24,001 bases of DNA from an uncultured Collinsella sp. (lineage in GTDB: Bacteria; Actinomycetota; Coriobacteriia; Coriobacteriales; Coriobacteriaceae). Below are positions 1 through 7,094 of this stretch, in pieces; positions within the stretch are counted from its first letter, which is position 1; the number at the start of each line of letters is the position of its first letter. The position numbers and the translations under genes are program-made. The stretch lies in NCBI GenBank assembly GCA_900758475.1, contig CAAERQ010000030.1, forward strand, positions 1-24,001, read 5' to 3'. The notes beneath the pieces are model-generated. The model saw only the letters and a program-made list of their open reading frames with translations. It searched no databases and was not told the origin of the DNA.

Positions 1-95
1 CCCCTCCCGGGGCCGTTTCAGTTCCAGATCGTTGTTTTCGCCCGCTGAGCTGGGCCTATGCCGGAATCTCTCCCACAGAAACCACCGAAGAGCCC
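1..95. mobile_element. Possible insertion-sequence end at window edge
   Basis: On the minus strand the DUF262 reading frame stops resembling its family at about position 96. From there the sequence begins GGGCTCTTCGGTGGTTT (79-95), followed by sequence that reads like a non-coding IS end, including a GC-rich inverted stretch at 1-20. The GGCTCTT start recalls termini of the ISL3 family, but this is recalled resemblance only and no transposase is visible inside the window. A simple frameshift or deletion in the gene is the alternative. Confidence 0.25.
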
Positions 96-644
96 AACTT
101 CCTCGCCCAATCGATCGTAAAAATAGTTGAATGCCTTAGACATCTTTCTCAGACCGAGGAACTTCGGCTTTTGCATAACGACGTCTAAACCGATATGTTC
201 CTTCAAGATCCAGCGGTAATCCTCAAGGTTATGATTCTGAACCTGAGGAATAACGCGCGTCCTCGACTTGTCGGATTTCAGGATAAGGCGATTGCGCAGA
301 GGGCGGACATCGTCCAGCATCAGGTCATCGTCGATAGAATCCTTATGCTCCATAACGCGAGCGTAGATGGCAGCAAGGAGAAGGCTGAGCGTCGTCAGGC
401 GTTGCTGGCCATCGATGACTTCATAGTGAATGGTATCCATCTTGGAATTCACAGTCCCGTTCACGACAATAAACGAGCCCAGGAAGTATCCGGCATCGTT
501 TTGGGTGATATCGTCATAGAGATTCGCCCAATCGCGCTGATTCCAAGTGTATTCGCGCTGGTAACGAGGAATGTCATAGATTTTTAGCATATCGGTCGAC
601 AGAATATTGGCAACCGTTGGGTCCTCTACGCTATTAATCATCAT
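18..644 (-). CDS. DUF262 (GmrSD/ParB-like) protein, N-terminal fragment
   Basis: This is the N-terminal part of a DUF262 protein. The family has a ParB-like nucleotidase fold and is found in GmrS/GmrD-type modification-dependent restriction and other defence systems. Diagnostic stretches are IPRYQREYTWNQRDW near residue 25, YFLGSFIV near 50 and the DGQQRLTTL motif near 80. The ORF has only about 208 residues, whereas family members usually exceed 500 and carry a C-terminal DUF1524-type HNH domain, absent here. After about residue 182 (RLGEE) the sequence becomes Gly/Arg-rich and unlike the family, then stops. I take ATG at 644 (or 641) as the start because AAAGGA lies just upstream; a TTG at 656 is possible but has no ribosome binding site. 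The gene looks inactivated by an insertion or frameshift and is probably a relic of a defence island next to the tRNA gene. Confidence 0.7.
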   Translation of the reverse strand: MMINSVEDPTVANILSTDMLKIYDIPRYQREYTWNQRDWANLYDDITQNDAGYFLGSFIVVNGTVNSKMDTIHYEVIDGQQRLTTLSLLLAAIYARVMEHKDSIDDDLMLDDVRPLRNRLILKSDKSRTRVIPQVQNHNLEDYRWILKEHIGLDVVMQKPKFLGLRKMSKAFNYFYDRLGEEVGLFGGFCGRDSGIGPAQRAKTTIWN

Positions 645-656
645 GAGTCCTTTCAA

Positions 657-1001
657 TCACCTTGCTCACAAACGACGGGAAATCCTTGTCGCCCTTGACT
701 TCTCGCGCCGAATTAAATCTAGACTATAGTAATACCCATGGGCTACAGGAAAGAGCGCCGCGCACGGCGCGCGATCTTTCGAGAGGCAGCATCGGAGCTC
801 TCGGCACCTTGGTCACTTTCCACCCTATCCCAGTTGGAGAAACAAAGCCCAAAACTCTAATGGAGACAGCAACTGTAAGCTTTGCTTTTCCTGCTTCGTT
901 GCACGCATTTATGGACATTGGACATCGGTCACAAAACACACATAAATGCAATTCCGATTTAATTGTTGCATGTTTGTTGCATGAGCTGTTGCATGAAAAT
1001 G
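657..1001. other. Gene-free stretch upstream of the DUF262 fragment
   Basis: I see no convincing coding region here: the open frames lack ribosome binding sites and family-like sequence. On the minus strand a TATAGT hexamer (about 724-729) could be the -10 element of the DUF262 gene, but no good -35 is visible. A short GC hairpin (GCGCCG/CGGCGC, 755-770) and a triple GTTGCATG repeat (965-995) are the only structures found. Confidence 0.5.
965..995. repeat. Three GTTGCATG repeats in helical phase
   Basis: The octamer GTTGCATG occurs at 965-972, 976-983 and 988-995, with spacings of 11 and 12 bp, close to one helical turn. All copies point the same way. The run starts just beyond the terminator of the tRNA-Thr gene. 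It could be a cooperative binding site for a regulator or recombinase accessory protein, or a chance microrepeat. Confidence 0.5.
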
Positions 1002-1028
1002 CAAAATCGGGAGCCATACGGCCCCCGA
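1002..1028 (-). terminator. Rho-independent terminator of tRNA-Thr
   Basis: On the minus strand a nine-base-pair stem (one G-U pair) with loop GTAT occupies 1007-1028. It is followed by TTTTGCATTTT. It lies 15 nt past the 3' end of the tRNA gene, so it most likely ends the tRNA transcript. Confidence 0.8.
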
Positions 1029-1042
1029 CCTGCGAAAACTCA

Positions 1043-1117
1043 TGGAGCCAGTGACAGGAATCGAACCTGCAACCCACTGATTACAAATCAGTTGCGCTAC
1101 CGTTGCGCCACACTGGC
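1043..1117 (-). tRNA. tRNA-Thr (anticodon UGU)
   Basis: On the minus strand a complete cloverleaf can be drawn. The acceptor stem is GCCAGTG/CACTGGC. The anticodon stem ACTGA/TCAGT encloses loop TTTGTAA, giving anticodon UGU (threonine, ACA codons). The T arm contains the usual GGTTCGATTCC. The discriminator base is U and CCA is encoded in the gene (1043-1045). The gene stands alone with its own terminator. Confidence 0.95.
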
Positions 1118-1147
1118 ACACTTGGCGCTTTCACGCGAAGCCAGTTA

Positions 1148-1176
1148 AGAATAAAGGAATTGCGGACGAGGCGCAA
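1148..1176 (-). promoter_or_regulatory. Probable sigma-70-type promoter of tRNA-Thr
   Basis: On the minus strand TTGCGC (1171-1176) and TATTCT (1148-1153) are separated by 17 bp. Transcription would start near 1141, about 24 nt before the mature tRNA end. The match to the -35 consensus is only moderate. Confidence 0.45.
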
Positions 1177-1216
1177 CAGACCCTTTGACCGACCACATCT
1201 CAAAACCCTTCGTCAG

Positions 1217-1260
1217 AACGAATAGTTTTATCTGCTCGCCAGAACCAAAAACTATTCGTT
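1217..1260. repeat. Perfect 13-bp inverted repeat
   Basis: AACGAATAGTTTT (1217-1229) and its exact reverse complement (1248-1260) are separated by 18 bp. CTCGCCA (1235-1241) in the loop can alternatively pair with TGGCGAG (1262-1268), so two folds compete. The element lies between tRNA-Thr and its fragment, in DNA without genes. It may be an operator, a terminator-like structure or a copy of a dispersed repeat. Confidence 0.6.
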
Positions 1261-1273
1261 TTGGCGAGGCCGG

Positions 1274-1302
1274 CCTGCAACCCACTGATTACAAACCAGT
1301 TG
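1274..1302 (-). repeat. 29-bp fragment of tRNA-Thr
   Basis: This segment repeats 1066-1094 of the adjacent tRNA-Thr gene with a single mismatch (C for T at 1296) and in the same orientation. It covers the anticodon arm through the start of the T arm. Flanking bases are unrelated, so no cloverleaf can form. It is either a remnant of a second tRNA copy or an attachment-site (att) core left by an integrative element that used the tRNA gene. Confidence 0.7.
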
Positions 1303-1341
1303 GTTGGTCAATCGAGAAAGCAGCCCCCATTGAAGGTCTAC

Positions 1342-2019
1342 CTACCTCCCGCGCAGGGCCTTGAGCTTGGCCAGGGCATCGGGGCTCAAGCGGCTGCCCA
1401 GGGTCATCTTGATCTGCGGAGCTTCCTCTGCCTCGTGAACGTCGTTATCGATCTGTTTGATCTCGTCCACCAGCATGCGGCTCGAGATGCGCGTAACGCC
1501 CTTGCCCATGACGACGGCCTGGATCGTGCCGTCACTCGACACCACGGAGCACGCGCGGCCTTCCTCGCGCGCCTCGATGCAGAGCTTCTGCACCACGGTA
1601 TCGGCCGATACGCCCGTCGGCGAAAACTCGATACGCACGCCACGGGCCGGCAGGTTGGGGCGCTCGCTGGAGATATTGCCCGCACCGTCAAACACGATTA
1701 CGGCCTCGTAGCGGCCCTGGGCAAACGCGGCAACGTCGTTGATGAGGGCGGTGCGCGCCATATCGTGAACGTCGCTGGAGTATGGATCGTCGGAATGGTC
1801 GTAGACGAGCTTTTCGTAGCGCGGCGTGCAGTGGATCACGTTGTAACCGTCGACCACCAGCAGCTCGGGCTTGTTGGAGTGCACCGTCGAGACTGGGTCG
1901 GCGATAGCCTGCGCAAACGCATTGCCGCCCACGCCATAGGTCGCAGCCGAAACAATCGGCTTGGCCGAGCCCTCGCCAAAGCGCTTGGCCTTGGACTTGG
2001 CGCGGTTCTTCTTGGACAT
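1342..2019 (-). CDS. NYN-domain ribonuclease, YacP/Rae1-like
   Basis: This 225-residue protein has the NYN (PIN-like) nuclease fold of the YacP family. Bacillus Rae1 (YacP) is a ribosome-associated endoribonuclease that cuts mRNA in the A site. Visible signatures are LLVVDGYNVIH near residue 55 with the catalytic Asp, IVFDGAGN near 110 and VVSSDGTIQ near 160, the last two carrying further acidic metal-binding residues. The N terminus is a short Lys-rich tail. It starts 3 nt after the rlmB stop codon and its ribosome binding site (GGGGGAGGAG) lies in the last rlmB codons, so translation should be coupled. The rlmB-yacP order is conserved in Gram-positive bacteria, which supports the assignment. 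The exact substrate here is not known. Confidence 0.85.
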   Translation of the reverse strand: MSKKNRAKSKAKRFGEGSAKPIVSAATYGVGGNAFAQAIADPVSTVHSNKPELLVVDGYNVIHCTPRYEKLVYDHSDDPYSSDVHDMARTALINDVAAFAQGRYEAVIVFDGAGNISSERPNLPARGVRIEFSPTGVSADTVVQKLCIEAREEGRACSVVSSDGTIQAVVMGKGVTRISSRMLVDEIKQIDNDVHEAEEAPQIKMTLGSRLSPDALAKLKALRGR

Positions 2020-2022
2020 GTG

Positions 2023-2937
2023 CTACTCCTCCCCCATGAGCTCGCCGGCGTTGCGACGCAGCCACTCAAAGCACAGCGCCGTGGTCGCCTGGGCAACATT
2101 GAGGCTCTCGGTCATGCCGCGCTGGGGAAGCTTGGTCAAAAAGTCGCATTTCTCGAGCACCAGGCGCGAGATGCCGTCGCCCTCGGAACCCATGACAAGC
2201 GCCACGCGGCCCTCGAAGGGAGCATCCCAGCAACTGCCCTCGGCGTGCTCGGAGGCACCGCCCACCCAAAAGCCAGCGGCCTTGAGGTCATCGAGCGCAC
2301 GGGCGATATTGGGAACCTGAGCGATGGGCAGATGCATGACGGCGCCGGCAGAAGTCTTGTAGCTGCCGACGGTCACACCGGCGGCGCGCTTGTTGGCGAC
2401 GACGACGCCCGCCGCGCCCACGACCTCGGCGGAGCGCGCGATCGCACCAAAGTTGCCATCGTCGGTCACATGGTCGAGCACGACGACAAGCGCAGGTCCG
2501 TCACCCGCGCGGTCGAGAATATCGGCGACATCGGCATAGGGGAAGTTGCCAACCTCGAGCGCAATGCCCTGGTGAGCGCCATGGCTCGACAGCGCATCGA
2601 GCTGCGCGCGCGGCACATACTTAATGCGGACGCCTGCAGCGTTGAGGTCGTCGACCAGGCGCGACAAGGCGGCATCGCGCTCCCCGCCCTCGGCAATAAG
2701 CGCGCACTTGATGGGAAAACCAGTGCGTAGCGCCTCGGCAGCAGCACGGCGACCTTCGATAAACTCGCCCTTGGGAGCCTGAACGTTGTCGCGGTTGCGA
2801 TCTCGCTGCGGACGTGCTGCCTGGGAGCGCTCGCGCTGGCCCTTGGAAGTGGCAGCGCGATCGTTGCGGCGAATCGGACGCGAGCCAGAAGCAGCCTGCT
2901 TGCCTCCACGCGATGCGCGCTTGCGATTGTCGGCCAT
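2023..2937 (-). CDS. rlmB: 23S rRNA (guanosine-2'-O)-methyltransferase RlmB-like (SpoU/TrmH family)
   Basis: This 304-residue SpoU-family methyltransferase probably 2'-O-methylates a conserved guanosine (G2251 in E. coli numbering) of 23S rRNA using S-adenosylmethionine. The three knot motifs are clear: NFGAIARSA near residue 166 with the catalytic Arg, VMGSEGDGISR near 250, and SLNVAQA near 277. The preceding substrate-binding domain begins with FIEGRRAAAEALR near residue 60. The first 55 residues are Arg/Lys/Gln-rich and probably disordered; such basic tails are common in actinobacterial homologues. AAAGGAGG precedes ATG at 2937. The gene is separated from cysS by a terminator and so probably has its own promoter in AT-rich 2945-2975. 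Another SpoU-family rRNA or tRNA target cannot be excluded. Confidence 0.88.
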   Translation of the reverse strand: MADNRKRASRGGKQAASGSRPIRRNDRAATSKGQRERSQAARPQRDRNRDNVQAPKGEFIEGRRAAAEALRTGFPIKCALIAEGGERDAALSRLVDDLNAAGVRIKYVPRAQLDALSSHGAHQGIALEVGNFPYADVADILDRAGDGPALVVVLDHVTDDGNFGAIARSAEVVGAAGVVVANKRAAGVTVGSYKTSAGAVMHLPIAQVPNIARALDDLKAAGFWVGGASEHAEGSCWDAPFEGRVALVMGSEGDGISRLVLEKCDFLTKLPQRGMTESLNVAQATTALCFEWLRRNAGELMGEE

Positions 2938-2972
2938 AAAGCGGCCTCCTTTAAATAATTTTCAAACAGGAC

Positions 2973-3012
2973 AAAAGAAGCGACCGCTTAAGACGAATAG
3001 CTCAAGCGGTCG
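2973..3012 (-). terminator. Terminator between cysS and rlmB
   Basis: On the minus strand CGACCGCTT (3004-3012) pairs perfectly with AAGCGGTCG (2981-2989) across a 14-nt loop. CTTCTTTTGT follows. It would end the disA-ispD-ispF-cysS transcript just before the rlmB leader. The loop is long and the T run interrupted, so termination may be partial. Confidence 0.6.
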
Positions 3013-3015
3013 GTA

Positions 3016-3117
3016 CGGGTTTTCCAAGTGCCCGAGATTGCCGTGAAAGAGGAGCGACGCGTACTTGAGTACGCGAGCGACGGTTTGAACGGCAAGGTCG
3101 GGTGCTTGGGAAACCCG
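3016..3117. repeat. 102-bp imperfect palindrome after cysS
   Basis: Two 51-bp arms (3016-3066 and 3067-3117) are reverse complements at about 35 of 51 positions. The outer 29 bp and the central GCGTAC...GTACGC pair best. The core is flanked by direct copies of GAGCGAC (3052-3058 and 3075-3081), which breaks the mirror symmetry. It begins 6 nt past the cysS stop codon and abuts the terminator. It has no coding content. Its size and form suggest a dispersed intergenic palindromic repeat or a 3'-UTR RNA hairpin. Confidence 0.65.
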
Positions 3118-3123
3118 CGGGGA

Positions 3124-4590
3124 TTAGAGAGATTTGATACGAGTGCCCGCGGCAGTATCCTCGATCGTCAGGCCCAGGTCCTTGAGCTGGTCGCGGATGG
3201 CGTCGGCCAGATCCCAGTTCTTGGCGGCGCGGGCCTCGGCGCGGGCCTCGAGAATCTTGGCAGCGGCCTCGTCCACGTCGTCACCCGTGTAGGCAACCAA
3301 ACCGGCAGCAACGCCCAGCAGGCCCAGCGGCAACTCGACCTTGGGCTCGGGGAGCTCAACGCCAAGCGTATCGAGCAGCTCGGCCAGCGTGTCGGCGGCG
3401 GCAAGCGCGGCGGCCTTGTCGGCAGCGTCGCCCGCCTGCTCCAGGTACTGGTTGCACTCGGTCACGAAGCCAAAGACGGCACCCATGGCACCAGCGGTGT
3501 TAAAGTCGTCGTCCATGCACTCCTTAAAGGCGGCACGAGTCTCGGCGGCCTTGGCGGCAAACGCCTCGGCGGCAGCCGCATCGGCGTCGGCCGTCGCATG
3601 GTTCGCGGCCCAGCGCAGGTTCTCGACCGTACCGGCGATACGCGTGAGCGAGTTCTCGGCACCCTCCAGGCGCTCCCAAGAAAAGTCGAGCGGCGAGCGA
3701 TAGCTCGTCTGCAGCATCAGCAGGCGCAGGGCGGCAGCGGAGTGCTGCTCGAGGACCTCGGCCAGCGTAAAGAAGTTGCCGAGCGACTTGGACATCTTCT
3801 CGCCGTCTACCAGCAGCATGCCCGTGTGCATCCAGGTGTTGGAGAAGCCCTGGTGCCAGGCGCAGGTGGCCTGGGCGCACTCGTTCTCGTGATGCGGGAA
3901 GGCAAGGTCGGAGCCGCCGCCGTGGATGTCGATCGGAGTGCCCAGGTAGCGATGCACCATGGCGGCGCACTCGGTGTGCCAACCGGGACGGCCCTCGCCC
4001 CAGGGGCTCGGCCAGCTGGGCTCGCCGGGCTTGGCGGCCTTCCACAGGGCAAAGTCGAGCGGGTCGTTCTTGTCCTCGTTCTCCTCGATACGCGCGCCAA
4101 CCATAAGGTCGTCGATGTTGCGGCCCGAGACCTGACCGTAGTTGGGATCGCTGCGCACGGCAAAGTACACATCGCCGTTATCGGCTGCGTAAGCGTGGCC
4201 CTGCTCGATAAGCGTCTTGATCATGGCGATCATGGGGCCGATCTCCTTGGTGGCGCGGGGACGCACATCGGGATCGAGCACGTTGGCGGCGCGCATGACG
4301 CCGATGAACTTGTCGGAGAACTCCGTCGCGACCTCGGCAGCCGTACGGCCCTGCTCGTTGGCGCGCTTGATGATCTTGTCATCGACATCGGTGAGGTTCT
4401 GGGCGAACGTGACCTCGTAGCCGCTCGCGATGAGCCAGCGTCGAATCACATCGAAGCTGATGAACGTGCGGGCATTGCCGATGTGGATGTTGTCGTAGAC
4501 CGTGGGGCCGCACACGTACATGCGGACCTTGCCGGACTCGATGGGCTGGAACTCTTCCTTTTTATGGGTAGCGCTGTTGTAGATACGCAT
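3124..4590 (-). CDS. cysS: Cysteinyl-tRNA synthetase
   Basis: This class I aminoacyl-tRNA synthetase charges tRNA-Cys with cysteine in the cytoplasm. Its 488 residues match a normal full-length enzyme. The HIGH motif appears as HIGN (36-39) and the second signature as KMSKS near residue 265. The zinc ligands of the family are present: Cys27 (YVCGPTVYD), a Cys near 208 (WHTECAAMVH) and the HHENE segment near 233. The C-terminal half is Ala-rich and helical, as in the DALR anticodon-binding region. The ATG is 3 nt after the ispF stop, with AAGGAG inside the last ispF codons. It is the last gene of the disA-ispD-ispF-cysS unit. The ispDF-cysS linkage is also seen in Bacillus, though there gltX and cysE lie between. 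Confidence 0.97.
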   Translation of the reverse strand: MRIYNSATHKKEEFQPIESGKVRMYVCGPTVYDNIHIGNARTFISFDVIRRWLIASGYEVTFAQNLTDVDDKIIKRANEQGRTAAEVATEFSDKFIGVMRAANVLDPDVRPRATKEIGPMIAMIKTLIEQGHAYAADNGDVYFAVRSDPNYGQVSGRNIDDLMVGARIEENEDKNDPLDFALWKAAKPGEPSWPSPWGEGRPGWHTECAAMVHRYLGTPIDIHGGGSDLAFPHHENECAQATCAWHQGFSNTWMHTGMLLVDGEKMSKSLGNFFTLAEVLEQHSAAALRLLMLQTSYRSPLDFSWERLEGAENSLTRIAGTVENLRWAANHATADADAAAAEAFAAKAAETRAAFKECMDDDFNTAGAMGAVFGFVTECNQYLEQAGDAADKAAALAAADTLAELLDTLGVELPEPKVELPLGLLGVAAGLVAYTGDDVDEAAAKILEARAEARAAKNWDLADAIRDQLKDLGLTIEDTAAGTRIKSL

Positions 4591-4593
4591 TCG

Positions 4594-5088
4594 TTACTCC
4601 TTAACGGTTTTCTGTAGCAGGCAGACGGCCCAGGCGCCGATTCCCTCGCCCTGGCCTTCCCAACCGAGCTTTTCGGTCGTAGTGGCGGCGACGCCTACAT
4701 TTTCGACGTCAACGCCCAGGGCATGGGCAAGGTTGGCGCGCATGGCATCGCGGTGCGGGGTGATCTTGGGTTGCTGGCAGGCAATGGTGCAATCGGCATC
4801 GACAAACTCAAAGCCCAGCTCGCGCGCATAGTCCATCACGCGAGCGAGCAGCACCATCGAATCGGCACCCTCGTAGGCGGGATCGGTGTCGGGGAATAGC
4901 TTGCCGATGTCTCCCCCGCGGCAGGCGCCCAGAATGGCGTCGGCCAAGGCGTGCGCGAGCACATCGGCATCCGAGTGGCCCAGCAGGCCGCGCTCGTAGG
5001 GAATGTCGACCCCGCCGATGATACATCGACGCCCCTCCACCAAACGGTGGACGTCGTAGCCGTGGCCAATGCGCAGGTTACTGAACAT
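4594..5088 (-). CDS. ispF: 2-C-methyl-D-erythritol 2,4-cyclodiphosphate synthase
   Basis: IspF cyclises CDP-methylerythritol 2-phosphate to methylerythritol cyclodiphosphate in the non-mevalonate isoprenoid pathway. At 164 residues it has normal length. The divalent-metal ligands are Asp12 and His14 (GHGYDVHRL) and His46 (GHSDADVLAHALADA). The DIGKLFPDTD segment near residue 65 and ACQQPKI near 110 are typical. Its first 11 nt overlap the end of ispD in another frame, so the two enzymes, which act two steps apart in the pathway, are probably translated together. The intervening kinase IspE is not in this window. Confidence 0.97.
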   Translation of the reverse strand: MFSNLRIGHGYDVHRLVEGRRCIIGGVDIPYERGLLGHSDADVLAHALADAILGACRGGDIGKLFPDTDPAYEGADSMVLLARVMDYARELGFEFVDADCTIACQQPKITPHRDAMRANLAHALGVDVENVGVAATTTEKLGWEGQGEGIGAWAVCLLQKTVKE

Positions 5089-5806
5089 GGAGAAGGTCCT
5101 CTCCCTCGGCCATGCGACCGAGTAGAATCGCGGTTACGGGACGCAGATCCTCGGGCACCGTCACCTTAAGGTTATCGCGCGGGCTCTGGACACAGCGGAC
5201 GCGCCCACCCATGCGCTCGACCAGCGATGAATCGTCGGTACCGATAAAACCCTCGGCAATCGCCGCGGCATGGGCACGCTTCATCGCGTCGACGCTAAAG
5301 ATCTGCGGCGTCTGCGCGGCCCAATAGAGCTCGCGCGGCGGCGTCTCGACGATATTATCGCCGTCGACGATCTTGAGCGTGTCGATCGCGGGCTGACCGC
5401 ACACGACACCGTCGAGCGAGCGGTCGCCCATGAGCACGTCGATAGCGTGGTCGATGGCCTCGGTCGTAATGAGCGGACGAGCGCCATCGTGGATGGCGAC
5501 ATATTCAAAGCCCGCCGGAGCCGCATGCACGCCGGCACGGGTGGAATCCTGGCGGGTCGCGCCGGCATCGGCAAAGCTGATGGGCGTGTCATAGTCAAAC
5601 GGGTCGATGGCCAGGCGGCGCATCTCGGCACGGCGCTCGGCAGGGCACACCACCACGATGTGGCCGACCTTGTCGCTACGATCGAACGCGCGGATGGACC
5701 AGCTCATGAGCGGACGGCCCGCCACGTTAACAAGCTGCTTGCCGCCGGGATTTCCAAAGCGCTGGCCGCTGCCACCGGCAACGACCACGGCGCATACGGG
5801 CGCCAT
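5078..5806 (-). CDS. ispD: 2-C-methyl-D-erythritol 4-phosphate cytidylyltransferase
   Basis: IspD transfers CMP from CTP to methylerythritol 4-phosphate. The 242-residue protein opens with the nucleotide-binding loop AGGSGQRFG (10-18) and the conserved Lys23 in GGKQL. It also has HDGARPL, QTPQIF and TDDSSLVE, the latter typical of the C-terminal substrate-binding part. The usual loop reads AAGxGxRM; here it is AGGSGQRFG, a tolerated variation. Start and stop codons overlap as TAATG with disA upstream, and the 3' end overlaps ispF by 11 nt. This makes disA-ispD-ispF-cysS one transcriptional unit. Confidence 0.96.
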   Translation of the reverse strand: MAPVCAVVVAGGSGQRFGNPGGKQLVNVAGRPLMSWSIRAFDRSDKVGHIVVVCPAERRAEMRRLAIDPFDYDTPISFADAGATRQDSTRAGVHAAPAGFEYVAIHDGARPLITTEAIDHAIDVLMGDRSLDGVVCGQPAIDTLKIVDGDNIVETPPRELYWAAQTPQIFSVDAMKRAHAAAIAEGFIGTDDSSLVERMGGRVRCVQSPRDNLKVTVPEDLRPVTAILLGRMAEGEDLLHVQ

Positions 5807-6873
5807 TATGCGTTCCCCTGTTTGGTGCCCTTCATGCGGTACAGCGAGTCCGCAAGAATGGCAGGGTTGTTAACGCCAAAGTCGCCCAGGCGCTCCGGAT
5901 CCTCGCTGATGTCGTCCATGAGCTCCTGCAGCGAGCCGTACTCGTCGACGATCTTCTCGGCCACGCCGTCGCGCACGACGGACACGCGCGAAAGCGTGCG
6001 CAGGCCCAGCGGCGTCATGACGGAGTCCTCGTCCAGGTCGTCATAGCCCAGAACTGCCGCCACGTGTTGCGGGTCGGACAGGTCCTTAGGCGTCATGCGG
6101 CTAAGCTCGGCGCGGATCTTCTCGGCATTAGCCTCGGAAGAATCACTTGCGTAGTCGCGAATCATCAGGTCGTACTCGGTATCCATACTGGAGCCGGCGA
6201 GCTGCTCGAGCTGCATCTGCACGAGCTTGCCCTGGTTGCCCAGCTTGACAATGCAATCCTTAAGCTCGGTCTTTGCCTGCTGCATGATCTCGAAGCTCGA
6301 GAAAATACCGGTAATGTCGGCGAGCGTAACGTAGTCGTCGAGCTCGAGGGCCGTCAGGCGCAGCAGGGAGCGATCGAGCGACTGACGGGTAGTCTGGAGC
6401 GTGGCGACGAGCTGGTTGACCGAGCTCATGATGGTAGTGACGGGCTGGATCTCGTAGCTCTTGCCGTGAACGTACACGTTGACGACGGCACGACGAGCCG
6501 AGACCGAGATCACGATGGCATCGGTGAGCACCGACATGCGAGCGGCGGTGCGGTGACGCATGCCCGTCTCGCTCGTGGCAAGCGAGGGATCGGGATTGAG
6601 GTGGAAGTTGGCGCGCAGGATCTGGGTGAGGTCGCCGTCGATAACGATAGCACCGTCCATCTTGGAGAGCTCGAACAGACGGTTCGAGGTGAACGAAATG
6701 TTGAGCGGGAAGCCGTCGTTACCGGCAGCGAGCACGTTTTCGGTGTCGCCGACGCAGATAAGGGCGCCCAGGTGACCGGCGATGATCATGTCGAGGGCGG
6801 TGCGGATCGGCTGACCAGGTGCCGTCAGGCGGATGGCCTGTTCCATACGCTTTTGCAGCTCGTTCTTATCCAA
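5806..6873 (-). CDS. disA: Diadenylate cyclase / DNA integrity scanning protein DisA
   Basis: DisA makes cyclic di-AMP from two ATP and scans DNA for branched intermediates. The 355-residue length fits the family. The N-terminal DAC domain has the DGA motif (73-75) and the RHR motif (106-108, in GMRHRTAARMS), both needed for catalysis. A helical linker follows. The C terminus ends in a RuvA-like helix-hairpin-helix region (TLSRVSVVRDGVAEKIV near 300-320) for DNA binding. Translation appears to start at TTG 6873, with GGGAG upstream; no in-frame ATG is better placed. In Gram-positive bacteria disA often follows clpC and radA. Here clpC lies 4.5 kb upstream and radA is not seen, so the cluster has been split by other genes. 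It heads the isoprenoid/cysS operon. Confidence 0.96.
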   Translation of the reverse strand: MDKNELQKRMEQAIRLTAPGQPIRTALDMIIAGHLGALICVGDTENVLAAGNDGFPLNISFTSNRLFELSKMDGAIVIDGDLTQILRANFHLNPDPSLATSETGMRHRTAARMSVLTDAIVISVSARRAVVNVYVHGKSYEIQPVTTIMSSVNQLVATLQTTRQSLDRSLLRLTALELDDYVTLADITGIFSSFEIMQQAKTELKDCIVKLGNQGKLVQMQLEQLAGSSMDTEYDLMIRDYASDSSEANAEKIRAELSRMTPKDLSDPQHVAAVLGYDDLDEDSVMTPLGLRTLSRVSVVRDGVAEKIVDEYGSLQELMDDISEDPERLGDFGVNNPAILADSLYRMKGTKQGNA

Positions 6874-7094
6874 GGCATCGCTCCCATCGTATACGCTCCA
6901 TAAACGCTAAATAGTTTCTCACGGTTTGTCCCTGCGGCGCTTGCGAAATCCGATGCTTACAGAATGAGCGAACACCGCTTAGGTAGCTCATTTGGGACGG
7001 GGTTCTTTTGACTGCTCGTGTGGTAGCATCGGGTCTCATATAAATGAGGGAGTAGTCGCGTAATCGGGCTCGCCCGCAGAGAGGGAGCCAGACT
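6874..7094. promoter_or_regulatory. Divergent control region of disA and mntP
   Basis: The 221 bp between the divergent disA and mntP genes must hold both promoters. AATGAGC/GCTCATT (6963-6969 and 6986-6992) form a 7-bp inverted repeat that could bind a regulator. TTGACT occurs near 7008 on the plus strand, and an AT-rich CATATAAAT near 7038. These two are too far apart (about 24 bp) to be one standard promoter. A GGGAGTAG stretch near 7050 is reminiscent of the manganese riboswitch family that often precedes mntP, but the rest of that RNA would not fit. Confidence 0.4.

Noticed and set aside
1261..2730. Plus-strand frame of 489 codons opposite the YacP-like and rlmB genes
   Set aside because: It spans two well-supported minus-strand genes and their junction, and begins inside the tRNA fragment. 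It has no family-like sequence.
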